Below, one piece after another: positions 18,598 through 26,827 of a stretch of 64,000 nucleotides of DNA. Source of the stretch: Lacticaseibacillus pabuli (lineage in GTDB: Bacteria > Bacillota > Bacilli > Lactobacillales > Lactobacillaceae); NCBI RefSeq assembly GCF_028736235.1, contig NZ_CP117884.1:62001-126000 (forward strand), given 5' to 3'. Every line of letters begins with the position of its first letter. Within the stretch, counting starts at the first letter, position 1. Position numbers and translations under genes: made by a program. The notes under the pieces were generated by a model. It saw nothing but the letters and a program-made list of their open reading frames with translations. It was not told the DNA's origin and made no database searches.

Positions 18598-19224
18598 TTG
18601 ATTATTGGGTATAGTTGGAACAAATTTAATCAACTTGAAAATCAGGATAATTTGGCACAATTGCGTACAGCGGGTGCGCGCAAAATATTCGCCGATTCAG
18701 TGGAAATGTGCGCTACTGATCGGGCTGGGTTCAAGGAAATGCTGGCGTTCGTGCACACAGGGGATGAAATTGTGCTCACTAGCATCCTAGCATTGGGACA
18801 AACTAACGGGGACGTTGCCGCTGCACTGGTGGCCATTTGTGACCAGCACGTGAGTCTTAATATCCTGAACCTACCCACCTTCGCCGGGGTTCGTGATCCG
18901 GGTGAACGCTGGCAGTTGACCTGTTTACTGCGTGATTTTACCATCTTTGCGAGCCGCCGCGAACACCAGCCTGTCGCCTTTCGCGGGGATGCCAGTACCC
19001 ATCATGGTGAGCGCGGACGCAAGCGTGAGTATGCACCGGATTCGCCTAATCCTACCAAACGTGCCATCTACAATGATGTGTTGCGGATGCTCCGGCAGAC
19101 GTTGCCTGTCACCCAGATTGCTCAGGCAGTTGGTATCAATCGTAAGCAAATTTACCGCATCAAGGCCTATGCGCTTGCGAGTGGTGACTTGCAAGCGTCC
19201 TTTCCCACCCAAAAGCGTGCCTAA
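18598..19224 (+). CDS. Serine-recombinase-like protein lacking catalytic residues
   Basis: Protein of 208 aa that follows the resolvase fold by eye: an N-terminal IIGY segment, TDRAGF aligned with resolvase TDREGL, and a C-terminal helix-turn-helix near VTQIAQAVGINRKQIYRIK. Key residues are changed. The GYARVS motif reads GYSWNK, losing the catalytic Ser and an Arg, and LDRLGR reads ILALGQ, losing two Arg. It is therefore probably a DNA-binding protein rather than an active recombinase. TTG 18598 is chosen because GAGGAGG lies 9 nt upstream. Strong promoter and own terminator. Confidence 0.75.
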   Translation: MIIGYSWNKFNQLENQDNLAQLRTAGARKIFADSVEMCATDRAGFKEMLAFVHTGDEIVLTSILALGQTNGDVAAALVAICDQHVSLNILNLPTFAGVRDPGERWQLTCLLRDFTIFASRREHQPVAFRGDASTHHGERGRKREYAPDSPNPTKRAIYNDVLRMLRQTLPVTQIAQAVGINRKQIYRIKAYALASGDLQASFPTQKRA

Positions 19225-19230
19225 TCATCG

Positions 19231-19267
19231 TCCGCAGACCTGAAACGCCGGTCTGTGGGCTTTTTTA
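19231..19267 (+). terminator. Terminator of recombinase-like gene
   Basis: Stem TCCGCAGACC with GGTCTGTGGG around a 10-nt loop, followed by CTTTTTT. Confidence 0.88.
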
Positions 19268-19364
19268 ATATTAAATCAGTTGATGTCAGGACATGGAAAA
19301 GGCTTTCAAAACAGAATCAAGTTTCTTTCGGAAACTATGCCCGCAATCCGGCACGAATGTGGTT

Positions 19365-19373
19365 TGCTATAAT
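19365..19373 (+). promoter_or_regulatory. rlmH extended -10 promoter
   Basis: TGC-TATAAT is an extended -10 element 20 bp before the rlmH start codon. No clear -35 is visible. Confidence 0.6.
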
Positions 19374-19392
19374 AGCCGCTGAGGTGAAAACT

Positions 19393-19872
19393 GTGAATAT
19401 CAAGATAATTGGCGTTGGCAAACTGAAGGAAAAGTACTTCAAAGATGGCATCGCGGAGTATAAGAAACGAATGGACGCCTTTGCTAAAGTCCAAATCGTC
19501 GAGGTCAATGACGAGAAGGCACCCGAAAACCTGTCTGAATCCGAGATGGATGAGGTTAAAGCCAAGGAGGGCGAGCGGATTCTCGGTAAAATCAAGGACC
19601 GTGAATACGTGATTGCTTTGGCAATTGAGGGCAAGCAACGTGCCAGTGAGGTGTTTGCGAAGGAGCTGGCTGACCTGGGGACGTACGGTCATCCTGACAT
19701 TACCTTTGTGATTGGTGGTTCATTGGGCTTGTCGCCTGCAGTAATGCACCGGGCTAATGATACTTTGAGTTTTGGTAAGTTGACCCTGCCGCACCAGCTC
19801 ATGCGCTTGGTGCTCATTGAACAGATTTACCGAGCGTTCATGATTAATGCGGGGCGGCCGTACCACAAATAA
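19393..19872 (+). CDS. rlmH: 23S rRNA pseudouridine-1915 N3-methyltransferase RlmH
   Basis: SPOUT methyltransferase (159 aa) modifying the pseudouridine in helix 69 of 23S rRNA; the same length as staphylococcal OrfX. The SAM-binding knot is seen in [11 protein letters not shown], and the C-terminus ends with [13 protein letters not shown] as in the family. The start is GTG 19393 after GAGGTG; the frame is open further upstream but that part runs through the terminator and promoter. In staphylococci the 3' end of this gene is the SCC integration site; no such island is seen here. Confidence 0.95.
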   Translation: MNIKIIGVGKLKEKYFKDGIAEYKKRMDAFAKVQIVEVNDEKAPENLSESEMDEVKAKEGERILGKIKDREYVIALAIEGKQRASEVFAKELADLGTYGHPDITFVIGGSLGLSPAVMHRANDTLSFGKLTLPHQLMRLVLIEQIYRAFMINAGRPYHK

Positions 19873-19910
19873 CGATACTGCTGCGAGGTGTCGATAAGGG
19901 GAAAACAGAC

Positions 19911-20384
19911 ATGGTGACATTACATTTTTACCAAGATACAGACACCGATAATCAACGCATTGCACATTATCAACTAACAAACCCCAGTTTCACTGCTACC
20001 CCGCAACAGGCCTTAGCACAAGCATCGACCGACCCAGATCGTTTGCCGGTGCTCGCCTTGCAAGATAACGAACTGGTTGGCTTCTTTGTCTTGGTCAAAA
20101 GTGCAGGCGTTAATGAAGTCGGCGCTGATCCGCGCACCGCGATTCTCATTCGTTCTTTGTCTGTTTCTGAGGCGTACCGGCACCAAGGCGTTGCCACTCA
20201 GATGATGACGGTATTGCCTGACTTTGTTCGGCAGGCGTTTCCTGAGGTGAAAGAACTCACCTTGTCCGTCGACCACGGGAACGTCGCGGCTCAGAAACTA
20301 TATGCGAAACTGAATTATTTGGATACAGGCCGACGCCGCTATGGCCGGTACGGTGAGCAGTATGTCTTGGCATATCGACTTTGA
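19911..20384 (+). CDS. GNAT-family N-acetyltransferase
   Basis: Cytoplasmic acetyltransferase (157 aa) of the GNAT fold. The acetyl-CoA loop is seen as YRHQGVATQMM, and the following strand-helix ends with AAQKLYAKLNYLDTGRRRYG, typical for the C-terminal part of the fold. The substrate is unknown. It starts 38 bp after rlmH and may be co-transcribed with it. The upstream ribosome site is modest. Confidence 0.85.
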   Translation: MVTLHFYQDTDTDNQRIAHYQLTNPSFTATPQQALAQASTDPDRLPVLALQDNELVGFFVLVKSAGVNEVGADPRTAILIRSLSVSEAYRHQGVATQMMTVLPDFVRQAFPEVKELTLSVDHGNVAAQKLYAKLNYLDTGRRRYGRYGEQYVLAYRL

Positions 20385-20437
20385 CCTGAGTTACACGGCA
20401 TTATTAACTTAAGGTACTGTCACCGAGTGATCGTAAT

Positions 20438-20453
20438 TATTGCCTGGGAAATA
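20438..20453. other. Noc-like site, degenerate
   Basis: TATTGCCTGGGAAATA matches the perfect palindrome found at 20985 and 25204 at 14 of 16 positions; its Noc core has 12 of 14 matches. It lies between converging genes. Confidence 0.4.
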
Positions 20454-20464
20454 TCCTTGTGAAC

Positions 20465-20515
20465 AAATAGTCCAGAGCAGACGTCTAGGGCGCCGAGCTC
20501 TGGACTATTTTGACT
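20465..20515. terminator. Bidirectional terminator
   Basis: A perfect 14-bp stem (AAATAGTCCAGAGC with its complement) and an 18-nt loop, with T runs on both strands. It serves the converging GNAT and GlsB/YeaQ-type genes. Confidence 0.9.
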
Positions 20516-20540
20516 TTTTGCTGAAGTGCATGGCCTTGCA

Positions 20541-20801
20541 TCATGCTTTGCGCCGCCGTGTACCACCAATGACCAGTGAAACAACGAAGACAACCACCAT
20601 GGCACCAATGATTGCAGGGAAAATTGGCATTCCAGCTGCGTGTGGTCCCCAGGAGCCGAGCAAGTTGCTACCTACCCAGGCACCGAGCAAGCCACCAATG
20701 ATGTTGCCAATCCAACCGCCGGGCATGTCGCGGCCAACAATGATTGACCCGAGCACGCCGATGACCGCACCGATGATGATGACCCAAATCGCGTGTAGCA
20801 T
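20541..20801 (-). CDS. GlsB/YeaQ/YmgE-family membrane protein
   Basis: Small hydrophobic protein (86 aa) of the transglycosylase-associated (GlsB/YeaQ/YmgE) family, linked to general stress in Gram-positives. Three membrane helices with many Gly (GGWIGNIIGGLLGAWVG) and a short basic tail RRRK. Despite the family name, no enzyme activity is expected. AGAAGGTG precedes ATG 20801 on the minus strand. Confidence 0.88.
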   Translation of the reverse strand: MLHAIWVIIIGAVIGVLGSIIVGRDMPGGWIGNIIGGLLGAWVGSNLLGSWGPHAAGMPIFPAIIGAMVVVFVVSLVIGGTRRRKA

Positions 20802-21138
20802 GTGTATTCACCTTCTCTCTGGGCATGTCTTACCCTAATTTCAGCGTAGCATGACGGCCGAGAGGGGTTCAATTGTGTGGGTACAAAAGTATGAATAATG
20901 TTTATGATATTTATTGTTGGCAAAAAGGTGACATCGATGTGTTATCGCAGCATCAATTTTGGTGCGGTTAGCGCACGCAACCACTATTTCCCGGGAAATA
21001 CGGACAATACAATTGACCTGACGCTAGCAATCGCTGCACCTAAGTCGTGTAATGGGTGTGCATGGTAGGATGATTCGACAGCATCAACTGGAAACTAGTA
21101 CACTAGGGCTATTACATTACTGAAACGGAGGCTCCCGC
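20802..21138. other. Divergent intergenic region with Noc site
   Basis: No gene is seen. The stretch separates the divergent GlsB/YeaQ-type gene and the TetM-like gene and must hold both promoters, but neither is clear by eye. Its main feature is the exact Noc site at 20985-21000. Confidence 0.45.
20985..21000. other. Noc-binding site (NBS) 1
   Basis: The perfect 16-bp palindrome TATTTCCCGGGAAATA contains the exact Bacillus subtilis Noc site ATTTCCCGGGAAAT. Noc is a ParB paralogue that blocks cell division over the nucleoid. Confidence 0.8.
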
Positions 21139-23088
21139 ATGACACACATTAACGCCGGTATTGTTGCACACGTGGACGCAGGCAAAACCACATTATCTGA
21201 GGCCATGTTGTACCAGACGGGTGCCCTGCGCAAACTGGGACGCGTAGATCATGGCGATGCCTTTTTGGATTCCGACGCACTCGAAAAACAGCGCGGGATT
21301 ACCATCTTCTCGCATCAGGCTAACCTGCAGTACGGTGGTTTGAGCCTTACGTTATTGGATACCCCAGGTCACGTTGATTTTGCGAGTCAAACTGAAGCGG
21401 TATTGCGCGTTCTGGATTACGCCATCTTGGTGGTCTCTGCAACGGCTGGCGTGCAAGGTTACACACGAACGCTTTGGCGCTTGTTGAGGCGTTATCACGT
21501 GCCCACGTTCATTTATGTCAACAAATGCGATGTCGCTGGTGCTGACCGTGCGACTGTCCTGCAACAACTACAAGATGAACTGACACCAGGTTGCATTGAC
21601 TTCACTTTGTCAGAAGCTGACGCACCACTTGATGAAGCGATGCAGGAGCAAATCGCCGTTCAGGATGACAATCTGCTGACGACATTTCTGGATAATGGCG
21701 CGCTATCTGACCAGCAAATTCAAACGCTGATTACCCAACGCAAGGTGGTTCCGTGTTATTTTGGTGCGGCTTTAAAAATGACCGGTGTCACCACCTTACT
21801 TGATGGTCTTACGCGCTGGACTACCACGAAGCCGGCAGCGGCAACGGCAGATTTTGGCGCTCAGGTGTTCAAGATTTCTCACGATGACAAAGGTGAGCGA
21901 TTGACCTGGCTGCGTGTGACGAGCGGCACCCTGCACCCGCGTGATGTTGTTTTGGATGAACAGAAAGTTAACCAAGTCCGTGTGTACAATGGTTCCCGCT
22001 TTGCGCTGAGTCAGGCTGTCGCTCCCGATGGTGTTTGTGCCGTGACAGGATTGACCGGTACCTATCCAGGGCAGGGGCTGGGCATCACGCCCGATGCGGC
22101 GGCCCCACGTTTGCAGCCTGTATTGAGTTATACGGTCACCCCAGAAAACGTGCAGGTTCATGCTTGTCTCGAAGCGCTACAGCAATTGCAAGACGAAGAC
22201 CCCCAGTTGCAAGTCGCCTGGGAGCAACAAACCAACGAACTTCGTGTCCAACTCATGGGTGCGATGCAGGTGGAAGTACTGACCCAGTTGCTAGCCGAAC
22301 GGTTTAACATTCAGGCGACCTTCGATGCTGGGAGTATCCTGTACCGCGAAACGATTACGGCGCCAGTTGAAGGGGTGGGTCATTTCGAGCCGCTGCGGCA
22401 TTACTCGGAGGTTCACTTGCGTCTTGCGCCCGGTAAACCCGGTAGTGGTCTCGTCTACGATAGCGCTTGTTCACTAGAGGTACTCGGGAAGAACTGGCAA
22501 CACCAGGTGCTCACGAGTCTGGGCGCCAAACAGCACCTGGGCGTTCTGATTGGGGCGCCACTGACGGATGCGCATATTACCCTGCTTAGTGGACGCTCGC
22601 ACATTAAACATTCTGAGGGTGGCGATTTTCGGCAAGCGACATGGCGCGCGGTGCGTCAAGGTTTGATGATGTTGCGAGAACAAGGCCAGTGTCAGGTACT
22701 TGAACCGTGGTATCGCTTTGACCTCATTGTTCCCACTACACAGGTCGGTCGCGCCATGACGGATTTGCAGCAAATGGGCGCTGATTTTGGCACACCAGAA
22801 GCGGTATCCGATACCCAAACGCGCATTCATGGCAGTGCGCCTGTCGCCCAGATGCGGGATTACGCTGCGGCGGTACGCGCCTACTCGAGTGGTGTGGGTC
22901 AACTGACGTGCGTAATCGACGGTTACCGCCCAGCCCATGATCAGGATGCTATCGTGGCGGCAAAGGCTTATGAACCCGTCCGTGACCTTGAGAATACGCC
23001 TGATTCCGTATTTTGCGCGCACGGTGCGGGGTATCCGGTCGCTTGGGATGAGGTGCCAGCCATGGCGCACGTGCCTTATCAAAAATAA
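21139..23088 (+). CDS. TetM-like ribosome-binding translational GTPase
   Basis: EF-G-related GTPase (649 aa) closest in length and layout to ribosomal protection proteins such as TetM (about 640 aa). GTPase motifs are AHVDAGKTTL (P-loop), DTPGHVDF (G3) and NKCD (G4), followed by beta-barrel domain II and EF-G-like domains III-V. It likely binds the ribosome in the cytoplasm. Whether it protects against tetracycline cannot be read from the sequence; chromosomal family members in lactobacilli are often of unknown role. ACGGAGG precedes ATG 21139. Confidence 0.85.
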   Translation: MTHINAGIVAHVDAGKTTLSEAMLYQTGALRKLGRVDHGDAFLDSDALEKQRGITIFSHQANLQYGGLSLTLLDTPGHVDFASQTEAVLRVLDYAILVVSATAGVQGYTRTLWRLLRRYHVPTFIYVNKCDVAGADRATVLQQLQDELTPGCIDFTLSEADAPLDEAMQEQIAVQDDNLLTTFLDNGALSDQQIQTLITQRKVVPCYFGAALKMTGVTTLLDGLTRWTTTKPAAATADFGAQVFKISHDDKGERLTWLRVTSGTLHPRDVVLDEQKVNQVRVYNGSRFALSQAVAPDGVCAVTGLTGTYPGQGLGITPDAAAPRLQPVLSYTVTPENVQVHACLEALQQLQDEDPQLQVAWEQQTNELRVQLMGAMQVEVLTQLLAERFNIQATFDAGSILYRETITAPVEGVGHFEPLRHYSEVHLRLAPGKPGSGLVYDSACSLEVLGKNWQHQVLTSLGAKQHLGVLIGAPLTDAHITLLSGRSHIKHSEGGDFRQATWRAVRQGLMMLREQGQCQVLEPWYRFDLIVPTTQVGRAMTDLQQMGADFGTPEAVSDTQTRIHGSAPVAQMRDYAAAVRAYSSGVGQLTCVIDGYRPAHDQDAIVAAKAYEPVRDLENTPDSVFCAHGAGYPVAWDEVPAMAHVPYQK

Positions 23089-23100
23089 TGAGACAGTAAA

Positions 23101-23133
23101 CGGGCCCCAGTCGTGAAGACTGAGGCCTGTGTT
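23101..23133. terminator. Terminator between converging genes
   Basis: Stem GGCCCCAGTC with GACTGAGGCC around GTGAA, with partial T-rich tails. It lies between the TetM-like gene and the epimerase gene. Confidence 0.7.
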
Positions 23134-23143
23134 GTGTTCAGGG

Positions 23144-24028
23144 TTAATCTAATGTTAGGTCATAGCCTAGATGCACGCTGTTACCAGCTGCGACGCTCGT
23201 GTTACCCGGCTTTTTTTGCCAATCGCCAGGTTCACCTGCGATGTCTGGCAGGCCGTGGAATGGCTCGACGCAGACGAACGGGGCGTTTTTGCGCTCTGGA
23301 CTCCAGAGCGTCACGTAAGGGAAGTCGCTGAGGTCAACGTTCACGCTGTAGCTGCCATCTTTAGCAGCAAGTGTTGCGCTCGTTGCCTCGGGTGCGTTAA
23401 TGATGATCAGGCCATCATCGAGAAGCTCGTGGCTCAGCGGAATAACGTTACCTTTGGCGGCACTGAACGGTTCAACCTTGCCATTGCGAAATGGCACAGG
23501 GCCAATGCCAAACTTGGTGAGTGGCGTCTTGGCATCATTAACTGTGACCGTGTAGTTCTCCAACGGCTGGCTAAGTGCAAATGCAGGGTGTGAACCGAAT
23601 GCGAACGGCATGGATTGCGTGCCAGCTGCGCTGTTGTTGGCGATGGTGTAGTCGGTGCGCAGCCCCTTATCCGTGAGTTTGTAGCTGACGGTCAGGGCAA
23701 AGTCGAATGGGTAAATGGCCCTGGATTCATCCGTTGCGTGCAGCGTGAGGTTAACGCTCGCGTCATCGGGTTGATCAATGCTGTCGAATTCCAGATCGCG
23801 GGCGAAACCGTGCTGACGCATGGCGTATTTCGTACCGTTCAGGACGTAGTGGTCGTCATTGGAACGGCCAATTGATGGGAAGAGAATCGGTGCGTGCCGG
23901 CCCCAGAATTTACCCGTCGTGTCATTCCAAATATAGGAGCGACCGTCACTCGAACGGGTGAGCGTCGTGAGCTGGGCGCCTAATGGGTCGATTTCCGCGG
24001 TAAACTTACCATTGCTAATTGTAATCAA
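23144..24028 (-). CDS. LacX-like aldose 1-epimerase family protein
   Basis: Cytoplasmic protein (294 aa) of the galactose-mutarotase fold, LacX branch, likely interconverting sugar anomers. The family pattern is visible in the Gly-x-Gln N-terminal part (LGAQLTTL), MRQHGFARD with the conserved His, FAFGSHPAFAL and VCVEPFHGLPD with the conserved Glu. The start is a TTG at 24028 with GGGGGAT about 8 nt upstream; no ATG is available nearby. It is a single-gene unit facing the TetM-like gene. Confidence 0.85.
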   Translation of the reverse strand: MITISNGKFTAEIDPLGAQLTTLTRSSDGRSYIWNDTTGKFWGRHAPILFPSIGRSNDDHYVLNGTKYAMRQHGFARDLEFDSIDQPDDASVNLTLHATDESRAIYPFDFALTVSYKLTDKGLRTDYTIANNSAAGTQSMPFAFGSHPAFALSQPLENYTVTVNDAKTPLTKFGIGPVPFRNGKVEPFSAAKGNVIPLSHELLDDGLIIINAPEATSATLAAKDGSYSVNVDLSDFPYVTLWSPERKNAPFVCVEPFHGLPDIAGEPGDWQKKPGNTSVAAGNSVHLGYDLTLD

Positions 24029-24184
24029 TGAATTATCCCCCTTGTAAATTGCTTTCGGATTGGTCAGCCGAAAGTATTTACCGTCAGTGTACCGTAAATT
24101 TTTGAAAATGGTTACATTAATTACCGAACAGAGGAAAACATTGCCAGATAGCGTATACTAAACAGACCAGTTAAGGAGGACGTG

Positions 24185-24862
24185 ATGGTTGAATTAGAGG
24201 CATTACTACAGAATGTGCCAACCGCGCAGTCGTTTTATCACCAGTTGGCGCCAGGTTACAAGCGACGTTACCAGTCATGGTTGGCGGGGGCGTCATCGGC
24301 TGCAGACACGCAGGCTAGATTGCGTCATATCCGTCATGAGCTTTTGAAGGGGCACAAAACGCTTAAGATTGGTAGTTATGTTGGTGATGTGAGTCTGGCA
24401 AAGGGGTTTGCCGACCAAACCGATTTGCGTGACGAACTGATTGAGCTGAGCGAAGACGCGACGCAGCAGGAGATGGCCAGATTCGCCATTCGACTTGTTC
24501 GCCACGCTGCGTCAATAGTCGGCCTACCGACCAATTCGATTGTTAAGGGGACAACTGCGATCAATGCCAGCTGGTTAGCTGGACAGGCAACGTTTCAAGA
24601 CGCCCGAGCATACGCGGCAAGGCCTATGAAAGCCTCCCGAATGGCGGATGACGACCAACGCCAAATCTTCTTTCTCATGTGCCACCAAGCAGCGCTAACA
24701 CCACATGTTAAGCGGCATGCACTTATTGCCGCGGATTATTGCGTCGGTGTGTGCAATTTTATGGATGTAGATACACGAGATGGTGCCAGACGCGAACGCG
24801 AATGGCAATTGGGCGCACTTCATGATGTTTTGCGGGGAGGCGCTGCTGAGAATGACAGATGA
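24185..24862 (+). CDS. Putative Imm-5-like protein with YdeI-type N-terminal segment
   Basis: Soluble protein of 225 aa. Residues about 20-60 (APGYKRRYQSWLAGAS and the helix after it) resemble the C-terminal segment of YdeI/OmpD-associated proteins. The rest resembles the putative immunity (Imm-5-like) family, with helices containing ARFAIRLVRHAAS and EWQLGALHDVL. No toxin gene is adjacent, so an immunity role is only by name. ATG 24185 is preferred over GTG 24182 since AAGGAGGA lies at 24173-24180. It overlaps the next gene by 11 bp. Confidence 0.65.
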   Translation: MVELEALLQNVPTAQSFYHQLAPGYKRRYQSWLAGASSAADTQARLRHIRHELLKGHKTLKIGSYVGDVSLAKGFADQTDLRDELIELSEDATQQEMARFAIRLVRHAASIVGLPTNSIVKGTTAINASWLAGQATFQDARAYAARPMKASRMADDDQRQIFFLMCHQAALTPHVKRHALIAADYCVGVCNFMDVDTRDGARREREWQLGALHDVLRGGAAENDR

Positions 24863-25196
24863 ACAGAGACAGGCAGCAGTTAATGTGTACACAAAAACGA
24901 TTCTGAACTGCCAGAAAATGCAACCGAAATTTGAATCGGGTACGCCGCAAGCAACATTGCTACTTAACCGAATCGCAGCGTTGCGCGTTGCAAATGCCCT
25001 GGTGGCTGAGACACAGCCCCAACCGGACCGGCAACAACTCGCAGCGGCAGTGGCACCAATCCAGTCCATCATTCACAAGACGACAGTTGCACAACAGAAG
25101 CACGAGGCGGATAGTCGCACCTTCAAGCGACTGGCACCGATGATTGCTGCAATGCAGATTGCCGAAACTTGTATCCAGCAGGCGCTGCGAGACTGA
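24852..25196 (+). CDS. Hypothetical helical protein
   Basis: A 114-residue protein, predicted mostly alpha-helical and rich in Ala and Gln, without membrane segment or known motif. I do not recognise it. The frame is open from ATG 24780, but GGGGAGG at 24834-24840 points to ATG 24852, which overlaps the end of the Imm-5-like gene. The overlap implies coupled translation and possibly a joint function. Confidence 0.6.
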   Translation: MTDEQRQAAVNVYTKTILNCQKMQPKFESGTPQATLLLNRIAALRVANALVAETQPQPDRQQLAAAVAPIQSIIHKTTVAQQKHEADSRTFKRLAPMIAAMQIAETCIQQALRD

Positions 25197-25203
25197 ACAC
25201 TAT

Positions 25204-25219
25204 TATTTCCCGGGAAATA
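25204..25219. other. Noc-binding site (NBS) 2
   Basis: A second exact copy of the palindrome TATTTCCCGGGAAATA, 4.2 kb from the first, between converging genes and clearly separate from the terminator that follows. Confidence 0.8.
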
Positions 25220-25221
25220 TA

Positions 25222-25262
25222 AAAATGGCTCGTCAACATTCATGATGCTGGCGAGCCATTTA
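25222..25262. terminator. Bidirectional terminator
   Basis: A 10-bp stem AAATGGCTCG/CGAGCCATTT with an inner imperfect CATCATG-type hairpin, between converging genes. Confidence 0.82.
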
Positions 25263-25269
25263 TCGCGTG

Positions 25270-26136
25270 TTAACCCATCATGCCGGTCATGACGCCACCG
25301 GTCACAACGAGTGCGAGACCAATTAATGTCCAAATCAGGCCCTTTCGCGAGCGGCGTTCGTGCAGAATCAGGATGCCACCCAGCGTTGAGACGACGACGT
25401 TCATTTGCGAGAGCGTGAACCCCGTAGCGACCCCGTTATGCGCCGCGGAGATCAGGTAGGTGAGTGCCGCGATGGAGAAAACAAAGCCCCCAATGAGATT
25501 TAGCCAAGTTTCACGAACTCGGAATATCTGCGGGCCGTCTGCAAATACCGCCAGGATCAGCGCCATGATTGCCATGCCCAGCCCTTGTGGCAAGAAACCT
25601 TGCCAGCCCGACACGTTGGCAAGCCGTGGAAATGCGGAGTAGCCGACAAACCCGAGCGTTGAAACGGCGAAGATGGCAACGGTGATCCACGGGTTCGACT
25701 GAGATTGTTTGTCAGCATCTGTCGAACTATCAATGGTGGTGAAGATGACACCCACAATAATGATAGCTAAGGCAGAGAACCCGGTAATGAGGCGCGCGCT
25801 ACCCGCCCATTCGCCGAAGACTAGGACACCCAAAAGGGAAGTGCCGACAAGTTGTAGCCCCGTTGAAATTGGCATGGCCCGCGATACGCTGAGTCGCTTG
25901 AACGCGGTATACTGCAGAAATTGTGCGACTGCCCAGGAAGCGCCAGACAACATCGAGAATATAAACTGGGGTGTGGTGACCGCCGGGCGAACGAACAGCC
26001 AGACGACTAGCGATACCAGGAAAGTCCCGATAGTTGTTCCGACAATCTGGCTCGAGGGCTTGCCGCCCACCTTTGTGACGATGATGGGGAGAACACCCCA
26101 AGCCAATGCTGGGATTAGTCCGATTAAGATGTACAT
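25270..26136 (-). CDS. GRP-family sugar permease (GlcU/RbsU type)
   Basis: Membrane transporter (288 aa from this start) of the glucose/ribose porter family, with about ten helices. It begins MYILIGLIPALAWGVLPI, typical of GlcU/RbsU. It probably imports glucose or ribose by proton symport. The frame runs up to 26196, but GGAGG lies about 12 nt before ATG 26136, and the upstream residues are polar and not family-like. It is monocistronic and faces the hypothetical gene pair. Confidence 0.88.
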   Translation of the reverse strand: MYILIGLIPALAWGVLPIIVTKVGGKPSSQIVGTTIGTFLVSLVVWLFVRPAVTTPQFIFSMLSGASWAVAQFLQYTAFKRLSVSRAMPISTGLQLVGTSLLGVLVFGEWAGSARLITGFSALAIIIVGVIFTTIDSSTDADKQSQSNPWITVAIFAVSTLGFVGYSAFPRLANVSGWQGFLPQGLGMAIMALILAVFADGPQIFRVRETWLNLIGGFVFSIAALTYLISAAHNGVATGFTLSQMNVVVSTLGGILILHERRSRKGLIWTLIGLALVVTGGVMTGMMG

Positions 26137-26358
26137 GTTGTTGTTTGACCTCCAATGTGCGTGAGTGCCAAGGGGATGCGCAATCACGGTGCGCATGGTG
26201 CGATTTTAGTATAAGCAACATCGTAACAGGCTTTGTTCAATCTGTGAAATGGGCAATTCATGCGGCTTTAATTTGAGTGACAAGAACCTGACTGAGGCGC
26301 AATGTGATGGGAAAATGATGCTCCAAAAATTTTTATCTTACCCATTTGACTTTAATGA

Positions 26359-26387
26359 TTGACGTTTGCGCCAATTAACGATATTGT
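26359..26387 (+). promoter_or_regulatory. Promoter of Rrf2-acetyltransferase pair
   Basis: -35 TTGACG (26359-26364), 17-bp spacer, -10 TATTGT (26382-26387), 36 bp before the Rrf2 start codon. Confidence 0.65.
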
Positions 26388-26422
26388 AGACACATGTTAT
26401 CCGCAATTGAGAGGTAAGACAA

Positions 26423-26809
26423 ATGAAATTTACACAGGCAACAAACATGGGGCTGCACGTGATGGCCCATCTAGCCCAGCCAGAGCAACTAGCGGGAAAT
26501 ACCGGCATCAAACAGTTAGCAGCACGCTTTAACGTTTCGCCGACCTACTTGTCCAAAATCTTGACACGGTTGGCAAAGGCTAACCTCGTGACGTCTGTGC
26601 CAGGCGCGAAAGGTGGTTACCACATCGCAGGGCAACCTGAGCAAATTTCATTTGCTGATGTTATTCGTGCCCTGGAGGGTGAAACTAGCTACCAGGATGG
26701 TCTGGATGTTGGCCCCGGCTGTGAGATCATGGCGACGATGCAGCGAGCGGAACAACAGATGTGGCAGTATTTGGCGACGCAGCGAATCACAGATGTGACG
26801 CGAATCTAA
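26423..26809 (+). CDS. Rrf2-family transcriptional regulator
   Basis: Winged-helix regulator (128 aa) of the Rrf2 family, with the DNA-binding helix in NVSPTYLSKILTRLAKANLV followed by the beta-wing PGAKGGYHI. Only one Cys is present (GPGCEI), so the three-Cys iron-sulfur centre of IscR/NsrR is absent and it must sense something else. It precedes the CatB-like acetyltransferase by 18 bp and probably controls both genes. Confidence 0.88.
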   Translation: MKFTQATNMGLHVMAHLAQPEQLAGNTGIKQLAARFNVSPTYLSKILTRLAKANLVTSVPGAKGGYHIAGQPEQISFADVIRALEGETSYQDGLDVGPGCEIMATMQRAEQQMWQYLATQRITDVTRI

Positions 26810-26827
26810 TTAGGAGGGTACAAAAAG

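Noticed and set aside
21139..23088. Tetracycline resistance gene call
   Set aside because: Family resemblance does not prove resistance; no mobile context is seen.
20985..25219. TATTTCCCGGGAAATA copies as terminators
   Set aside because: No loop and no T run, one copy lies between divergent genes, and separate terminators are present at the other copies.
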